NCBI RefSeq assembly: GCF_003627155.1
Contig: NZ_CP032621.1
Span: 1,488,001-1,552,000, forward strand
Reading direction: 5' to 3'
DNA length: 64,000 nucleotides
Origin: Streptococcus gwangjuense
GTDB lineage: Bacteria > Bacillota > Bacilli > Lactobacillales > Streptococcaceae
Each line of letters begins with the position of its first letter. The stretch's first letter is position 1. This document shows, in pieces, positions 17,615-27,787 of the stretch. Under the pieces are notes generated by a model. It worked only from the letters and a program-made list of their open reading frames with translations, ran no database searches and was not told the origin of the DNA. Made by a program: the position numbers and the translations under genes.

Positions 17615-18418
17615 TTATCCCAAAACTAATTCATCACTAACTAGACTTTGGCCACTATTTTTCTGGAAGAGATGCATAAGGTCTTCAACTGTCAGATGCT
17701 TTTTCTCCTCTCCTTTGACATCTACCACTATCTTGCCTTGATAGAGCATAATGAGACGATTGCCGTACTCAATAGCATGGTTCATATCGTGGGTAATCAT
17801 CAAAGTCGTCAACTGATGGTGTTCCACAATCTTTTGCGTCAAGTCCATCACCATTTGACTAGTTTTCGGATCAAGTGCCGCAGTGTGTTCATCCAACAAC
17901 AAGAGCTTAGGTTTCACCAAGGCTGCCATGACTAGAGTCAAGGCCTGCCTTTGTCCTCCTGAAAGGTATTGAGTATCCACTTTCAAGCGTTTTTCAAGGC
18001 CAATATTCAACTCCTTCAAGGCCTCTTGGAACTGGATTCTATCCTTCTCCTTCACGCCCCAACCAAGCCCTCTCTTCTGCCCGCGTCTCAAGGCAATAGC
18101 CATATTCTCCTCAATCGTCAGACGAGAAGCTGTTCCCATCTTAGGATCTTGAAAAACACGGGCGATATCCTTGGCTCTCTTTCTTACACTCAGATTTTTA
18201 ATGGATTTCCCTGCCAGTAGAAGGTCCCCTTCATCCACCGATAGATTGCCAGCCAAGATATTCATCAAAGTGGATTTCCCTGCTCCATTTCCACCAATCA
18301 CAGAGATAAAATCTCCCTCTTCAACCTCTAAGTCTAATCCTTTGAGGACATGGTTCTCATTGACCGTCCCTGCTTCAAAGGTTTTATGAATATTTTCAAG
18401 TGTTAACAAACTTGCCAT
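17615..18418 (-). CDS. ABC transporter ATPase (TrpZ-type)
   Basis: The 267-residue protein has Walker A GGNGAGKST near residue 43, signature LSGGQRQALTL near 153 and Walker B LLLLDEHTAALD near 175. The Glu-His pair in DEHTAAL is characteristic of the family annotated with YcjX/TrpX-type periplasmic proteins. It energises the permease encoded 12 bases upstream. Members in streptococci have been predicted to import tryptophan. Confidence 0.85.
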   Translation of the reverse strand: MASLLTLENIHKTFEAGTVNENHVLKGLDLEVEEGDFISVIGGNGAGKSTLMNILAGNLSVDEGDLLLAGKSIKNLSVRKRAKDIARVFQDPKMGTASRLTIEENMAIALRRGQKRGLGWGVKEKDRIQFQEALKELNIGLEKRLKVDTQYLSGGQRQALTLVMAALVKPKLLLLDEHTAALDPKTSQMVMDLTQKIVEHHQLTTLMITHDMNHAIEYGNRLIMLYQGKIVVDVKGEEKKHLTVEDLMHLFQKNSGQSLVSDELVLG

Positions 18419-18430
18419 AACTTTCTCCTC

Positions 18431-19324
18431 CTATTCATTTCTCAATTTCAGACCACGAATCTTTAATCTCTTTTGCAATTCTGGTGCAAATAAAACTAAG
18501 GCGAGCAAGATTGCATTAAAGAGACGAACTAGATTTTGATCTAGATTTGGAATTTCATAGATATTTAAAATAATCAAACGATAAACAATAGCACCAATTC
18601 CGATGGATAACAAGCGGCCTCCAATGGTCAAGTCGTGTATCAAGACTTCCGCAATAATCACTGCACTCAAACCAACAACAATGGTTCCTGTCCCAGAAGT
18701 CACATCTGAAAATCCATCATTTTGGGCAAACAAGGAACCACATAGGGCAATCAAACCGTTTGAAATCATGTAACCAACAATCTTCATGGTGTCTACATTG
18801 ACCCCATTGGCCTCACTCATCGGAATATTGTCCCCAGTCGAACGCAAGACAAGGCCAATCTCTGTTTTCATCAAAAGGGTCAAGACCAAACAAACAAGTA
18901 AGAGACAGGCTAAACTGAATGAGAAAACAGCTCCTTCATTTGTCAGTCCCAAGCTCGCCAACTGTTTAAAGACAGTTGAAGAATCTCCCAAGGAAAGATT
19001 GGGCACGCTTCCCATGATTTTAATATTGATGGAATAAAGCCCTGTCAAGGTCACAATCCCTGTCAAGAGAGCTGGAATTTTCATCTTGGTGTGAAGCATT
19101 CCTGATACAAGACCTGCTACCATACCTGCAAACAAAGCAAGTAAAGTCGCAATCCAAGGATTTGTCCCTGCCTGTATCTGAGATACGACGACAGCCGCCC
19201 CCAGTGGAAAGGCTCCTTCAGCAGTCATATCCGCAATATCCAAAATACGGAAAGTCAAGTAGACCCCAATAGCCATAATCGACCATAGCAAACCTTCTGA
19301 TAAACTAGATAACACAAAATTCAT
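18431..19324 (-). CDS. ABC transporter permease (TrpY-type)
   Basis: The 297 residues form about eight or nine membrane helices of the branched-chain/ribose-type permease fold. The N-terminal LLWSIMAIGVYLTFRILDIADMT motif and the SGTGTIVVGLSAVIIAEV segment are typical. It is encoded 11 bases after the binding protein and 12 before the ATPase, so the three form one operon. Confidence 0.85.
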   Translation of the reverse strand: MNFVLSSLSEGLLWSIMAIGVYLTFRILDIADMTAEGAFPLGAAVVVSQIQAGTNPWIATLLALFAGMVAGLVSGMLHTKMKIPALLTGIVTLTGLYSINIKIMGSVPNLSLGDSSTVFKQLASLGLTNEGAVFSFSLACLLLVCLVLTLLMKTEIGLVLRSTGDNIPMSEANGVNVDTMKIVGYMISNGLIALCGSLFAQNDGFSDVTSGTGTIVVGLSAVIIAEVLIHDLTIGGRLLSIGIGAIVYRLIILNIYEIPNLDQNLVRLFNAILLALVLFAPELQKRLKIRGLKLRNE

Positions 19325-19335
19325 CTTAAACCTCC

Positions 19336-20313
19336 TTATTCCTTGCCTTCTAACTTACTAATATCAATTCCCAATGCTTCTGCCATTTCTTGATTGGTAT
19401 GCAATTCCAGTTTTCCAGGCAACTCAACTGCTATATTTTCTGGCTTCTCACCTTTTAAAACACGAACCAGCATTCGTGCTGTCTGCCGTCCCAATTCTTC
19501 ATAATTGGTTCCGTAGTTATACAAGCCACCAACAGCAATCATTTCTGTGGAACCACCAAATACTGGAACCTTGTGTTTAATAGAAACCTGCTTGACTGTT
19601 TCCATGGTTGATGAAATGATATTGTCCGTTGGTACAAAAACCATATCCACCTCTGTCATCAAGCTTTCTGCTGCCGCCTTGACGTTGTTACTGTCCAAGA
19701 TTGTTTTTTCAACAACGGTAAATCCTTTTTCTTCCAGAAGTCGTTTGGCTTCATCCTTTTGGACAACCGAATTTGGCTCACTCTGAGTATAGAGAATTCC
19801 AATTGTTTTAGCCTTTGGTAGGACTTTCTTTATTAAGTTAATTTGAGTTGAAATGGCATCTGATGACTGATCGCTTGTCCCAGTTACATTGCCCCCAGGA
19901 TGTTCTCGTGTCTCAACCAACTTGGCGCTGATAGGGTCTGTTACAGCTGAAAAGACAACCGGTGTCGTTTGCGTTGTATTGGCCAAGCTCTGAGCAGAAG
20001 GCGTTGCGATGGCTAGAACGACATCACTGGATTCTGCTAGTTGCTGGGAAATGGTTTTTAGATTTCTCTGTTCTCCTTGTGCATTTTGCAAATCAATCTG
20101 AATATTTTTCCCCTCCACATAGCCTTGTTTAGCCAGCTCATCCACAAATCCTTCTCTAGTAGCATCTAGAGACTGGTGGGTAATAAATTGCGAAATACCG
20201 ATACGAAACACATCTTTTTTCTTATCTGCCTTCAACTGATGCAAACTAATCAGAGAGGTCAAGAGAATCCCCACTACCAAGAGGGGGGCTAGTAATTTTC
20301 GAACAACTTTCAT
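19336..20313 (-). CDS. trpX: ABC transporter substrate-binding protein (TrpX-type)
   Basis: The 325-residue protein has an N-terminal hydrophobic anchor (about 7-25) and no lipobox Cys, so it is probably held by an uncleaved signal-anchor. The body is a periplasmic-binding-protein type I fold with RIGISQFITHQSLD and AIATPSAQSLAN. This family is predicted to bind tryptophan or other aromatic amino acids. The upstream leader encodes an aromatic-rich peptide (20516-20575), which fits such a substrate. The symbol rests on family resemblance only. Confidence 0.75.
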   Translation of the reverse strand: MKVVRKLLAPLLVVGILLTSLISLHQLKADKKKDVFRIGISQFITHQSLDATREGFVDELAKQGYVEGKNIQIDLQNAQGEQRNLKTISQQLAESSDVVLAIATPSAQSLANTTQTTPVVFSAVTDPISAKLVETREHPGGNVTGTSDQSSDAISTQINLIKKVLPKAKTIGILYTQSEPNSVVQKDEAKRLLEEKGFTVVEKTILDSNNVKAAAESLMTEVDMVFVPTDNIISSTMETVKQVSIKHKVPVFGGSTEMIAVGGLYNYGTNYEELGRQTARMLVRVLKGEKPENIAVELPGKLELHTNQEMAEALGIDISKLEGKE

Positions 20314-20341
20314 AATGAAACTCCTTCTCAGAAAAGATAAA

Positions 20342-20376
20342 ACAAAAAACCGCCTAGATAATACCTAAACGGATGC
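20342..20376 (-). terminator. Intrinsic terminator in the leader of the trpX-type operon
   Basis: Minus-strand CCGTTTAGG and CTAGGCGG pair around TATTAT and are followed by TTTTTTG. It lies before the substrate-binding protein gene rather than after a gene, so it is likely an attenuator. Confidence 0.7.
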
Positions 20377-20515
20377 CTGAAATAATCTAACAAGTTACAA
20401 CTTAGCTAGTCCATTTAGATATTCATCTATATGGACCACAATCAAAAATCTTAGCCACATAGATACAAACAAATTGCTTGAACTGTTTGCATCCATGGTG
20501 ACATGTCTACAAACA
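20377..20515 (-). promoter_or_regulatory. Body of the attenuator-type leader RNA
   Basis: About 140 bases lie between the candidate leader peptide and the terminator. They contain several complementary segments, for example CCATATAGATGAATATC and CTAAATGG, and GCAAACAGTTCAAGCAATTTG. No T-box core sequence is present. Together with the leader peptide and terminator this suggests translation-coupled attenuation. Confidence 0.45.
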
Positions 20516-20575
20516 CTATCTAAAGTAGCTAAAGTAAAAGTTTTGAGTCATCGTTACAGCTTGTCTCTTATTCAT
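20516..20575 (-). CDS. Candidate leader peptide rich in Phe and Tyr
   Basis: The 19-residue open frame MNKRQAVTMTQNFYFSYFR begins about 25 bases after the predicted transcription start. Five of seven consecutive residues are aromatic (FYFSYF). Ribosome stalling at such codons controls attenuation in aromatic amino-acid operons such as pheA. The ribosome binding site is only A/G-rich, so translation is unproven. It was too short for a standard gene finder. It precedes a leader with a terminator and an ABC importer. Confidence 0.4.
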   Translation of the reverse strand: MNKRQAVTMTQNFYFSYFR

Positions 20576-20607
20576 TTCTTTTTCTGCTTTCTTTTTTGAT
20601 GTTTCCT

Positions 20608-20636
20608 ATCTTACCACCTTTTTCATTAGCTGTCAA
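20608..20636 (-). promoter_or_regulatory. Promoter of the trpX-type operon
   Basis: Minus-strand TTGACA (20631-20636) and TAAGAT (20608-20613) have an ideal 17-base spacer. The predicted start near 20600 gives a leader of about 285 bases. Confidence 0.75.
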
Positions 20637-20715
20637 GAATATTTCAGAATTTTTTAAAATTTTTCGAAAATTCTTTCAGGATACTTTCAAAGCCTTCCAA
20701 ATCAATCCAACAAAA

Positions 20716-20762
20716 AAAGGTTTATAATTTCCATAAAAGTTGACATGGAAATTATAAAACCA
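20716..20762 (-). terminator. ami operon terminator
   Basis: Long minus-strand arms, ATAATTTCCAT and ATGGAAATTAT, extend to GGTTT/AAACC and are followed by TTTTTTT just after amiF. Confidence 0.85.
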
Positions 20763-20765
20763 TTA

Positions 20766-21692
20766 TTAGTTTAACCCTTGTTGATAACGCGCTAATTCGG
20801 CTTGGTTAGCCCAAACATAGTGACCTGGACGGATTTCTACCATAGATGGCTTATCTGTCTCATAATCATGTTGATCTGGATCATATACTTTCAAGACCTT
20901 CTTGCGTTCCAAGATTGGATCTGGGATAGGTACCGCTGAAAGCAAAGCCTGAGTATATGGATGAATTGGATTGTTAAACAATTCTTCTGTTTCTGCAACC
21001 TCTACAATAACACCCTTGTAAATAACCGCGATACGATCTGAAATAAAACGAACAACCGACAAGTCATGGGCGATAAAGAGATAGGTCAAGCCAAGTTCTT
21101 TTTGGAATTTTTTGAGCAAGTTTAAGACTTGAGCACGAACAGAAACGTCCAAGGCTGAAATGGGCTCATCCGCAATAACAAAGTCTGGTTGCATAACCAA
21201 GGCACGGGCAATACCGATACGTTGACGTTGACCACCTGAGAATTCATGAGGGTAACGAGTCAAGTGCTCAGCAAGAAGACCTACTTCACGGATAATATTT
21301 TGAACTTTCTCTTTACGTTCTTCTTCATCCTTGAACAGATGATGATTGTAAAGACCTTCAGAAATAATATAATCAACAGTCGCACGTTCATTCAAACTTG
21401 CGGCAGGGTCTTGGAAAATCATCTGGATACGACGAATCAATTCCGCAGCTTGTTCACGCGATTTCTTACCATTAATCTTTTGACCATCAAAAATGATATC
21501 TCCATTACTTGTATCATTTAGACCGATGATGGCACGACCAATAGTTGTTTTCCCACTACCTGACTCACCAACAAGCGAGAATGTTTCTCCCTTGTTGATA
21601 AAGAAGTTAGCATTTTTAACCGCGACAAACTTCTTACTTCCTTCACCGAAGGAAATTTCTAAATCTTTGATTTCTACTAATTTTTCAGACAT
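20766..21692 (-). CDS. amiF: Oligopeptide ABC transporter ATPase AmiF
   Basis: The protein has 308 residues from the ATG at 21690-21692, preceded by AGGAAGG; 23 upstream in-frame residues overlapping amiE are ignored. It has Walker [10 protein letters not shown], signature [15 protein letters not shown], Walker [13 protein letters not shown] and the C-terminal oligopeptide-transporter extension with [15 protein letters not shown]. With AmiE it powers import through AmiC-AmiD. The operon brings in peptides for nutrition and for sensing. Confidence 0.96.
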   Translation of the reverse strand: MSEKLVEIKDLEISFGEGSKKFVAVKNANFFINKGETFSLVGESGSGKTTIGRAIIGLNDTSNGDIIFDGQKINGKKSREQAAELIRRIQMIFQDPAASLNERATVDYIISEGLYNHHLFKDEEERKEKVQNIIREVGLLAEHLTRYPHEFSGGQRQRIGIARALVMQPDFVIADEPISALDVSVRAQVLNLLKKFQKELGLTYLFIAHDLSVVRFISDRIAVIYKGVIVEVAETEELFNNPIHPYTQALLSAVPIPDPILERKKVLKVYDPDQHDYETDKPSMVEIRPGHYVWANQAELARYQQGLN

Positions 21693-21702
21693 TTCCTTCC
21701 TC

Positions 21703-22770
21703 CTAGTCAGCCAGATGGGCAAATCCCATTTTTTCACGAATCTTATCATGGAGATTTGCAATCACAGCTGGTTTTTCTACTTTTGGAGCATCCTCATGAA
21801 GTAGCCAAGTTTTAGCCCAATGTGTCTCTGATACTGAGAATTGAGGAGCTTTTTGTTCAAAGTCAATCTGCATTGCATAGTCAGAACGCAAGGCAAAGGC
21901 ATCCCCTTTCAAGTCAGTATAAAGTGACGGAGGTGTTCCTGGGATTGAGTAAAGATCCCCTTTATCATCAGCAAGCTGAGGCAAGCTAGACAAGAGACTC
22001 CATGTATATGGATGGCGAGGGTCATAGAAGACTTCCTCAACAGTTCCATACTCAACAATTTCTCCTGCATACATAACCGCTACCTTATCCGCAATACTTG
22101 CCACCACACCAAGGTCGTGGGTGATAAAGATTGTTGTGAAATGGTACTCGTTTTGTAAAGATTTTAGCAAATCAATAATCTGTGCTTGGATGGTTACATC
22201 CAAGGCAGTCGTTGGCTCATCACAGATCAAGACATCAGGTCGGCAGGCAAGGGCAATAGCAATAACGATACGTTGACGCATCCCTCCAGAATATTGGAAT
22301 GGGTATTCATCAAAACGTCTATCTGCGTCTGGAATCCCAACCTTATTCATGTAGTCAATGGCCAATTCTTTCGCTTCTTTAGCTGTTTTTCCTTGGTGTT
22401 TTACAATAACTTCTGTAATCTGACTACCAATTGTTTTAATTGGGTCCAAACTAGTCATTGGATCTTGGAAGATAGTCGCAATCTTAGCACCACGAATTTG
22501 TTCCCAATCCTTGTGAGAAGATAAAGCTGTCAAATCTTGACCACGGTAGTCAATACTTCCTTGGGCAATGCGACCATTTTCTTCAAGCATACCTGTGAAA
22601 GTCTTTGTCAAAACAGATTTCCCTGATCCTGACTCACCTACCAAGGCTAATACTTCTCCTTCAACTAGTTCAAGGGAAACGCCGCGAATGGCTGTCAATA
22701 CTTTGTCACGAACGTCAAATTCCACGACAATATCGCGAGCAGTCAAAATTACATTTTTTTCTTTTGTCAT
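21703..22770 (-). CDS. amiE: Oligopeptide ABC transporter ATPase AmiE
   Basis: The protein has 355 residues, with Walker [11 protein letters not shown] near 46, signature [15 protein letters not shown], Walker [13 protein letters not shown] and a C-terminal OppD-type domain with [15 protein letters not shown]. It lies 8 bases downstream of amiD and 10 upstream of amiF. It is the partner ATPase to AmiF. Confidence 0.96.
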   Translation of the reverse strand: MTKEKNVILTARDIVVEFDVRDKVLTAIRGVSLELVEGEVLALVGESGSGKSVLTKTFTGMLEENGRIAQGSIDYRGQDLTALSSHKDWEQIRGAKIATIFQDPMTSLDPIKTIGSQITEVIVKHQGKTAKEAKELAIDYMNKVGIPDADRRFDEYPFQYSGGMRQRIVIAIALACRPDVLICDEPTTALDVTIQAQIIDLLKSLQNEYHFTTIFITHDLGVVASIADKVAVMYAGEIVEYGTVEEVFYDPRHPYTWSLLSSLPQLADDKGDLYSIPGTPPSLYTDLKGDAFALRSDYAMQIDFEQKAPQFSVSETHWAKTWLLHEDAPKVEKPAVIANLHDKIREKMGFAHLAD

Positions 22771-22778
22771 TTCTACTC

Positions 22779-23705
22779 CTATCTATGTGTACGTGGATCA
22801 CTAGCATCCGCTAAGTTTTGACCAACTACGAAAAGGGATAAGGATACCAAGACAAGAGTTGTCAATGGAATCCAGAACAAGTAAGCATTGGTTGTTACGT
22901 TTTGTGAATAATCTGAAATCAAACGACCCAAACTTGGCACTGTAATCGGTAATCCAAGACCGAAGAATGACAAGAAGGCTTCGTATGAGATAAAGCTTGG
23001 AAGCATTTGAGTCATGGTTGTCACAATAACAGATACCAATTGTGGCATGATGTTTTTGGCAACAATCTTCAAGGTTGGTGTTCCCAAGGTACGTGACGCC
23101 AAATTGTATTCCAAATCACGATAACGCAAGATTTGCACACGGATCATGAAGGCAATTCCAATCCATGTTGTCACACTCATGGCGAAAATCAGATTCCAGA
23201 ATCCAGCTCCGATTGAGTAAGTCAAGACAATGACAATCAAAAGAGATGGAATGTTTGAGATGACGTTATAAACTTCCATCATCACACGGTCAACTGATTT
23301 TGAAATTCCCCAAATACCACCGACAAAGACACCGATAACCAAGTTAATCACTGTCGCAATCACAGAAATGAGGATAGAGTTACGAGCTCCGAACCAAACA
23401 CCGTCAAAGAGCGATTTACCGTTACTGTCAGTACCGAACCAATGCTCCGCATTTGGTTTGATATAACGAGCACTAAAGTCATTTACCTTGCTGACATCAT
23501 TGAAATCAAACTTAGAAAACATTGGGTAGATGAAACTCATCAAAATGATAGCTACCAAGATTCCCAACATGACTACCGTTGATTTCTTCTTCATAAATTG
23601 TCTAAACACTGAACCCCAGTATGAATAAGCTGGCGCATCAATGGCTTCAGAGGCAAAATCGTCACGTTTTACAAACTGAAATTTTTCTTTATCGATTGTA
23701 GACAT
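22779..23705 (-). CDS. amiD: Oligopeptide ABC transporter permease AmiD
   Basis: The 308-residue permease has an N-terminal cytoplasmic tail, a first membrane helix near 45-65 and a DPP/OPP-type transport domain. The EAA loop is near 200 ([20 protein letters not shown]). Its start overlaps the amiC stop by one base. It forms the channel with AmiC. Confidence 0.95.
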   Translation of the reverse strand: MSTIDKEKFQFVKRDDFASEAIDAPAYSYWGSVFRQFMKKKSTVVMLGILVAIILMSFIYPMFSKFDFNDVSKVNDFSARYIKPNAEHWFGTDSNGKSLFDGVWFGARNSILISVIATVINLVIGVFVGGIWGISKSVDRVMMEVYNVISNIPSLLIVIVLTYSIGAGFWNLIFAMSVTTWIGIAFMIRVQILRYRDLEYNLASRTLGTPTLKIVAKNIMPQLVSVIVTTMTQMLPSFISYEAFLSFFGLGLPITVPSLGRLISDYSQNVTTNAYLFWIPLTTLVLVSLSLFVVGQNLADASDPRTHR

Positions 23706-25201
23706 TATTTGCCTCCTTTCTCAGTCAATTTAATACGTGGGTCGATAATCGTCATCCAAATATCTCCCAAAAGAAGTGAGAAGATAGAAATACATGTAAA
23801 GATGAAGACAAGACCTACGACCATAGAGTTATTAGATGCTTTTACAGAGTCAATCAACATTTTACCCATACCTGGGAAGGCGAAGACTGTTTCAGTAAGG
23901 GTTGCACCACCGATAACCCCGATAACAGCACCAGGAATCCCTGAAACCAGCGGAACCATGGCATTTTTAAAGATGTGTTTGTTTGAAATTTCTTTTTCAG
24001 ACAAACCTTTTGCACGAGCAAAACGTACAAAGTCTTGTGATTGCAAGTCAATCATATAACGACGAATCCAAATAGCTGTACCAGGAGCACCCAACAAACC
24101 AAGGATAACTGCTGGTAAAACATACGAACGCCAATCTCCAGCACCCAAGATAGGGAATGAATCTGGCAAGCCGATTGAAGAACCAGCTAAACGAACGATA
24201 TAAACCAAGGCAATTGTTGGAAGAGCCATCAAGAAGGTCAAAGCCCCTGTTGAGAAACTATCAATCCATGTGTTCTTGAAGCGAGCCATAGCTGAACCAA
24301 GTGGCACAGCAATCGCATAAGAAATCACCAAACCGATCAATCCAACGACAGCAGAGCTGGCAATCATAGAAGGATATTGGTAGTTGCTTTCAGTTGCAGT
24401 ATATGGATCATCTTTCCCATAGTTAGCTACTTCACGAGAGTCAGCCTGACTAGGTGATTTGTAGGTTCTTGAGTAAATATTTACAGAAGAAGTTTTCTTA
24501 CCTGTTGGGAACTGAACTTGAGATGTTTTTGTTTGCCCTTGTCCTTGAGTAATAACCTGTAAAACAGGACTATTAGCATAGGTTGGATAAGAGTCACCTA
24601 AATTAATGTTCACAAAGTTTTGATGCACAAATGGGAACTGACTGTTGAAGTACAAGAGATATTTGTGTTTTGTTCCTGAACCGACCAAGGACCATCCGAT
24701 AGCTGGATCGTTTTCGAAACGAAGGTAACGTTTCAAGTCTGGATTTTCAGGGTCTTGAATTTTATTTGTATGATCAATGTCAATCAAGTTAGCATAGAAT
24801 TTGAAAACACGTTCAAAAATTGGGATTTCACGAGTAGCATAGAATTGGCCACTTTCAGTAAATTCTCCCAAGGTCCAACCATGACCGATTTGTTTAATGT
24901 ATTTTTCATAGATGGCCTTGTTGGTGTCATTTGCTTCAACAGTTACAGAGGCATCCATCTGACTAGCTTTCTCTTGCAACTCTTTGGTATCGTAGTACTC
25001 GATATAACCCATACGCTCATAAACAGTATTCTCATAGTTATCACGTTTATCAGCAGTTGTCGCAATCTTGTTATAGTTGGTATCCTGTTTGAAAATCAAT
25101 TTTCGAGGAACCATTGTATAGATAATCGTGTAAGTCAAGGTTGTTACTAAGAAGATAGAAACCAATGACCGCAAAACACGCATAAAAATATATTTTTTCA
25201 T
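23705..25201 (-). CDS. amiC: Oligopeptide ABC transporter permease AmiC
   Basis: The 498-residue protein is much longer than the roughly 310 of a usual OppB. After the first membrane helix (about 10-30) there is an extracytoplasmic insert to about residue 270, then five helices with the EAA loop [20 protein letters not shown] near 385. The insert is a known feature of streptococcal AmiC. It pairs with AmiD. Confidence 0.95.
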   Translation of the reverse strand: MKKYIFMRVLRSLVSIFLVTTLTYTIIYTMVPRKLIFKQDTNYNKIATTADKRDNYENTVYERMGYIEYYDTKELQEKASQMDASVTVEANDTNKAIYEKYIKQIGHGWTLGEFTESGQFYATREIPIFERVFKFYANLIDIDHTNKIQDPENPDLKRYLRFENDPAIGWSLVGSGTKHKYLLYFNSQFPFVHQNFVNINLGDSYPTYANSPVLQVITQGQGQTKTSQVQFPTGKKTSSVNIYSRTYKSPSQADSREVANYGKDDPYTATESNYQYPSMIASSAVVGLIGLVISYAIAVPLGSAMARFKNTWIDSFSTGALTFLMALPTIALVYIVRLAGSSIGLPDSFPILGAGDWRSYVLPAVILGLLGAPGTAIWIRRYMIDLQSQDFVRFARAKGLSEKEISNKHIFKNAMVPLVSGIPGAVIGVIGGATLTETVFAFPGMGKMLIDSVKASNNSMVVGLVFIFTCISIFSLLLGDIWMTIIDPRIKLTEKGGK

Positions 25202-25213
25202 ATCATTTCCTTT

Positions 25214-25258
25214 AAAAATCCCAAAAGAACCTTCTCCTCATGGAGAGAAAGTTCTATT
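25214..25258 (-). terminator. Weak terminator between amiA and amiC
   Basis: Minus-strand AGAACTTTCTCTCC and GGAGAAGGTTCTTTTGG form an imperfect hairpin with a short T-run. Partial termination here would make amiA more abundant than the channel genes, as is usual for binding proteins. Confidence 0.5.
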
Positions 25259-25267
25259 GAAAATTAT

Positions 25268-27256
25268 TTACTTCACATGACTTGCCAATTCTTTTTGAGC
25301 TTTCTCGTTTGACTCAGTCTTTTCTTTCAACCATTTTTCACGAGCTTTTTCATACTCTTCTTTGGTGATTGCTTTTTCACCAACTTCAGTGTACTTCAAG
25401 TATCCTGAATTTTCACCTTTAAGGCCGGCTACTGAATATGAAGAGCTAAATGGTAGAACTTTTGAAACATATGAAACGGCTGTTTCTTTAGGAGAAGCCA
25501 TTACTGGAATTGTCAAAGCATTATCAGTCAACCAAGCTTGTGCCACCGCGTATTTTTCATAACGTTTTTGAACATCTTGGTTTTCGCTGTTTGCGTCATC
25601 AAGTAATTTTCCATAGTCAGCTAAACCAAGTTTGCTTACTACTGATGCATCTGTGTTTTGGTCAATACCAAGGTAGAGACGAGTGCTTCCTCCCTTAAGG
25701 ACGAATTGATCCAAGAAAGTAGAAGGATCTTGATAGTCAGGGTTCCATCCTAGCAAGGTATGGATATCCCAGTCTTGTTCTTTAGCTGTTGGAGCGCTAA
25801 ATGAAATTGGTAAAGCTTCTGCTTGAGTCATTTGTTGTAAGTCTACAACAACATTATCTGAACCCAATACTTTTTCAATTGATTGTTTCAATGATTGAAC
25901 ACGGTTTACAACCGCTGTTGATTCTTGGATAACCAAGGCATCCAAGTGGATTGGAAATTCAACACCTTCAGCTTGTAGGCTTGATTTAGCTTTAGCAAAG
26001 GCCTCCTTCGCTTTTTCTTCATTGTAAAGGCCATTTTGAGAATCAGCTAGAGACACGTTTGACCAAGTAGAAGAATTTGTCTTAGCCAAGCTTTCTTGTA
26101 CCAACTCACCAAATGTTTTCTTACCAACTTGAAGATTATAAGGTGCAAACGTATTACGGATGGCTACTGCAGCTCCATCAGTACCATTTGTTTGAGCTGA
26201 ATAAGAAGCACGATCGACAGCAAAGTTCAAGGCTTGACGGAATTCCTTGTTTAGCAATGCTTTCTGAGTAGATGTCTTTTGGGCATCACTTGTTTTGGCA
26301 GTGTGATTATAGGTTGTACGGCCATAGTTCAAGCTGACAGTTGCAACACCCGCTCCTGGTTCATTAAAGTAAATGTTATCTTTGAAGTCAGCTGCATATT
26401 TTTCATATGTAGAACTTGTAGGGAAGATACGCGCCTTGCTATATTGACCATCAGCAAAACCTTTGGCAATGACATCTTGGTCCTTACCATCCCAGAAAGT
26501 GAACTTAACGTTCTCAATTTTTACATTTTCTTTGTCCCAGTAAGCATCATTTTTAGCCATCTCGATAGACGATTTTGGAGTTACAGATTTTAAGACAAAT
26601 GGACCGTTATAAAGAATAGAGTTAGCATCTGTTGGGGCACCAAAACCTTCCCCTTTTGAAGTTAAGAATTCTTCATTAACCGGCATCAAAACACCACTAG
26701 TGGTCTTGTCATTCCAGAAAGTTTCTGGCTGGTTCAAGGTATATTCTAGTGTTTGATCATCAAGCGCTTTTACTCCAACGGTTGAAAAATCGCTTGTTTC
26801 ACCCTTGATATAGGCTTCTAATCCCTTAATAGAAGAGCTAACGATTGAAAGTCCTTTTGATTTTCCATCTACGGCGTGTTTCAAACCAGTAACAAAGTCT
26901 TTAGCAGTTACAGGAGCGTATTCTTCTCCCTCTGCTGTAACCCATTTAGCATCCTTACGGATTTTATAGGTATAAGTCAAACCATCTTTTGAAACTGTCC
27001 ATGATTCAGCAATAGAAGGAACCAGGTTACCATATTTATCATTAGCCAACAAACCATCTACAGCATTTGTTGTGACGAATGATGTTGAATCGATATTGCT
27101 GACGATATAATCCAAAGTTTCTGGATCTGTTTGATAAACATATTGGTAATCTTTTGCTAGTTTAGCATTATTTGAACTAGTGTTTGAACACGCAGCTAGA
27201 ACTCCTGACGCTAATAAGGTAGCTCCCGCTACAGCAAGCACTTGACTTTTTTTCAT
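25268..27256 (-). CDS. amiA: Oligopeptide-binding lipoprotein AmiA
   Basis: The 662-residue protein has a signal peptide and lipobox ASGVLAAC with the acylated Cys at residue 23. The rest is a solute-binding family 5 domain with DPETLDYIVSNIDST near 45 and DGLTYTYKIRKDAKW near 90. It ends in a charged coiled segment. It captures peptides at the cell surface for AmiCDEF. It heads the operon, with a good promoter 40 bases upstream. A paralogue lies at 58526-60490. Confidence 0.95.
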   Translation of the reverse strand: MKKSQVLAVAGATLLASGVLAACSNTSSNNAKLAKDYQYVYQTDPETLDYIVSNIDSTSFVTTNAVDGLLANDKYGNLVPSIAESWTVSKDGLTYTYKIRKDAKWVTAEGEEYAPVTAKDFVTGLKHAVDGKSKGLSIVSSSIKGLEAYIKGETSDFSTVGVKALDDQTLEYTLNQPETFWNDKTTSGVLMPVNEEFLTSKGEGFGAPTDANSILYNGPFVLKSVTPKSSIEMAKNDAYWDKENVKIENVKFTFWDGKDQDVIAKGFADGQYSKARIFPTSSTYEKYAADFKDNIYFNEPGAGVATVSLNYGRTTYNHTAKTSDAQKTSTQKALLNKEFRQALNFAVDRASYSAQTNGTDGAAVAIRNTFAPYNLQVGKKTFGELVQESLAKTNSSTWSNVSLADSQNGLYNEEKAKEAFAKAKSSLQAEGVEFPIHLDALVIQESTAVVNRVQSLKQSIEKVLGSDNVVVDLQQMTQAEALPISFSAPTAKEQDWDIHTLLGWNPDYQDPSTFLDQFVLKGGSTRLYLGIDQNTDASVVSKLGLADYGKLLDDANSENQDVQKRYEKYAVAQAWLTDNALTIPVMASPKETAVSYVSKVLPFSSSYSVAGLKGENSGYLKYTEVGEKAITKEEYEKAREKWLKEKTESNEKAQKELASHVK

Positions 27257-27296
27257 TTATTTACTCCTCTTATAAATAAAGTATAGGTTATCATCA

Positions 27297-27325
27297 ATTA
27301 TATCATAGATTTCAAGAAAAGTAAA
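27297..27325 (-). promoter_or_regulatory. ami operon promoter
   Basis: Minus-strand TTTACT (27320-27325) and TATAAT (27297-27302) are separated by 17 bases. The -10 also has a TGA extension. Confidence 0.75.
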
Positions 27326-27377
27326 CGAATTTTCAGAATATTTAGGCTTATTGACACAAAAAAACTAAAAAAGCTAT

Positions 27378-27407
27378 TGACTGAAAACCATTTTCAAGGT
27401 ATAATAA
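27378..27407 (+). promoter_or_regulatory. tRNA-Cys promoter
   Basis: TTGACT and a consensus TATAAT are separated by 17 bases, ending about 12 bases before the tRNA. Confidence 0.8.
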
Positions 27408-27417
27408 TAAACGTTAA

Positions 27418-27488
27418 GGCGGTATAGCCAAGTGGTAAGGCACGGCTCTGCAAAAGCTTGATCGTCGGTTCAAATCCGTCTACCGCCT
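27418..27488 (+). tRNA. tRNA-Cys (anticodon GCA)
   Basis: The acceptor arm GGCGGTA pairs with TACCGCC, the T loop GGTTCAAATCC is standard, and the anticodon loop CTGCAAA reads GCA. The variable loop is short and no CCA is encoded. It stands alone with its own promoter and terminator. Confidence 0.95.
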
Positions 27489-27519
27489 TCTATAACTTGA
27501 TTTTTCAAGTTTCATTTAA

Positions 27520-27553
27520 ACAGAAAGCCCAGTTTAAAGGGCTTTTTTTATTT
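27520..27553 (+). terminator. tRNA-Cys terminator
   Basis: AAAGCCC and GGGCTTT pair around AGTTTAAA and are followed by TTTTTATTTT. Confidence 0.85.
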
Positions 27554-27587
27554 TCTTCGGATAAATACATATAACTTACAAAAACTT

Positions 27588-27608
27588 TTGGGGTGAATTT
27601 GGGGCAAA
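27588..27608. repeat. Tandem TTGGGGTGAA / TTGGGGCAAA, possible integrase arm-site scar
   Basis: Two similar 10-mers start 11 bp apart about 100 bases after tRNA-Cys. Repeats of this kind occur beside tyrosine integrase genes, and tRNA 3' ends are common targets. No integrase remains here. Confidence 0.3.
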
Positions 27609-27633
27609 CTTCTTTTTAGGAGACAATCTTTTG

Positions 27634-27738
27634 ATACTCAATGAAAATCAAAGAGCAAACTAGGAAACTAGCCACAGGCTGTACTTGCGTACGGCAAGGC
27701 GACGTTGACGCGGTTTGAATTTGATTTTCGAAGAGTAT
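27634..27738 (-). repeat. BOX element (A and C modules)
   Basis: The element begins ATACTCAATGAAAATCAAAG and ends TTTTCGAAGAGTAT, with the boxA core TACGGCAAGGCGACG inside. It lies between tRNA-Cys and the CorC-type gene. It has no boxB copies. Confidence 0.85.
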
Positions 27739-27787
27739 GAAATCAACTGAAAAAGCTTCGTCACACCTGGTGACAAAAGCCTCTAGT

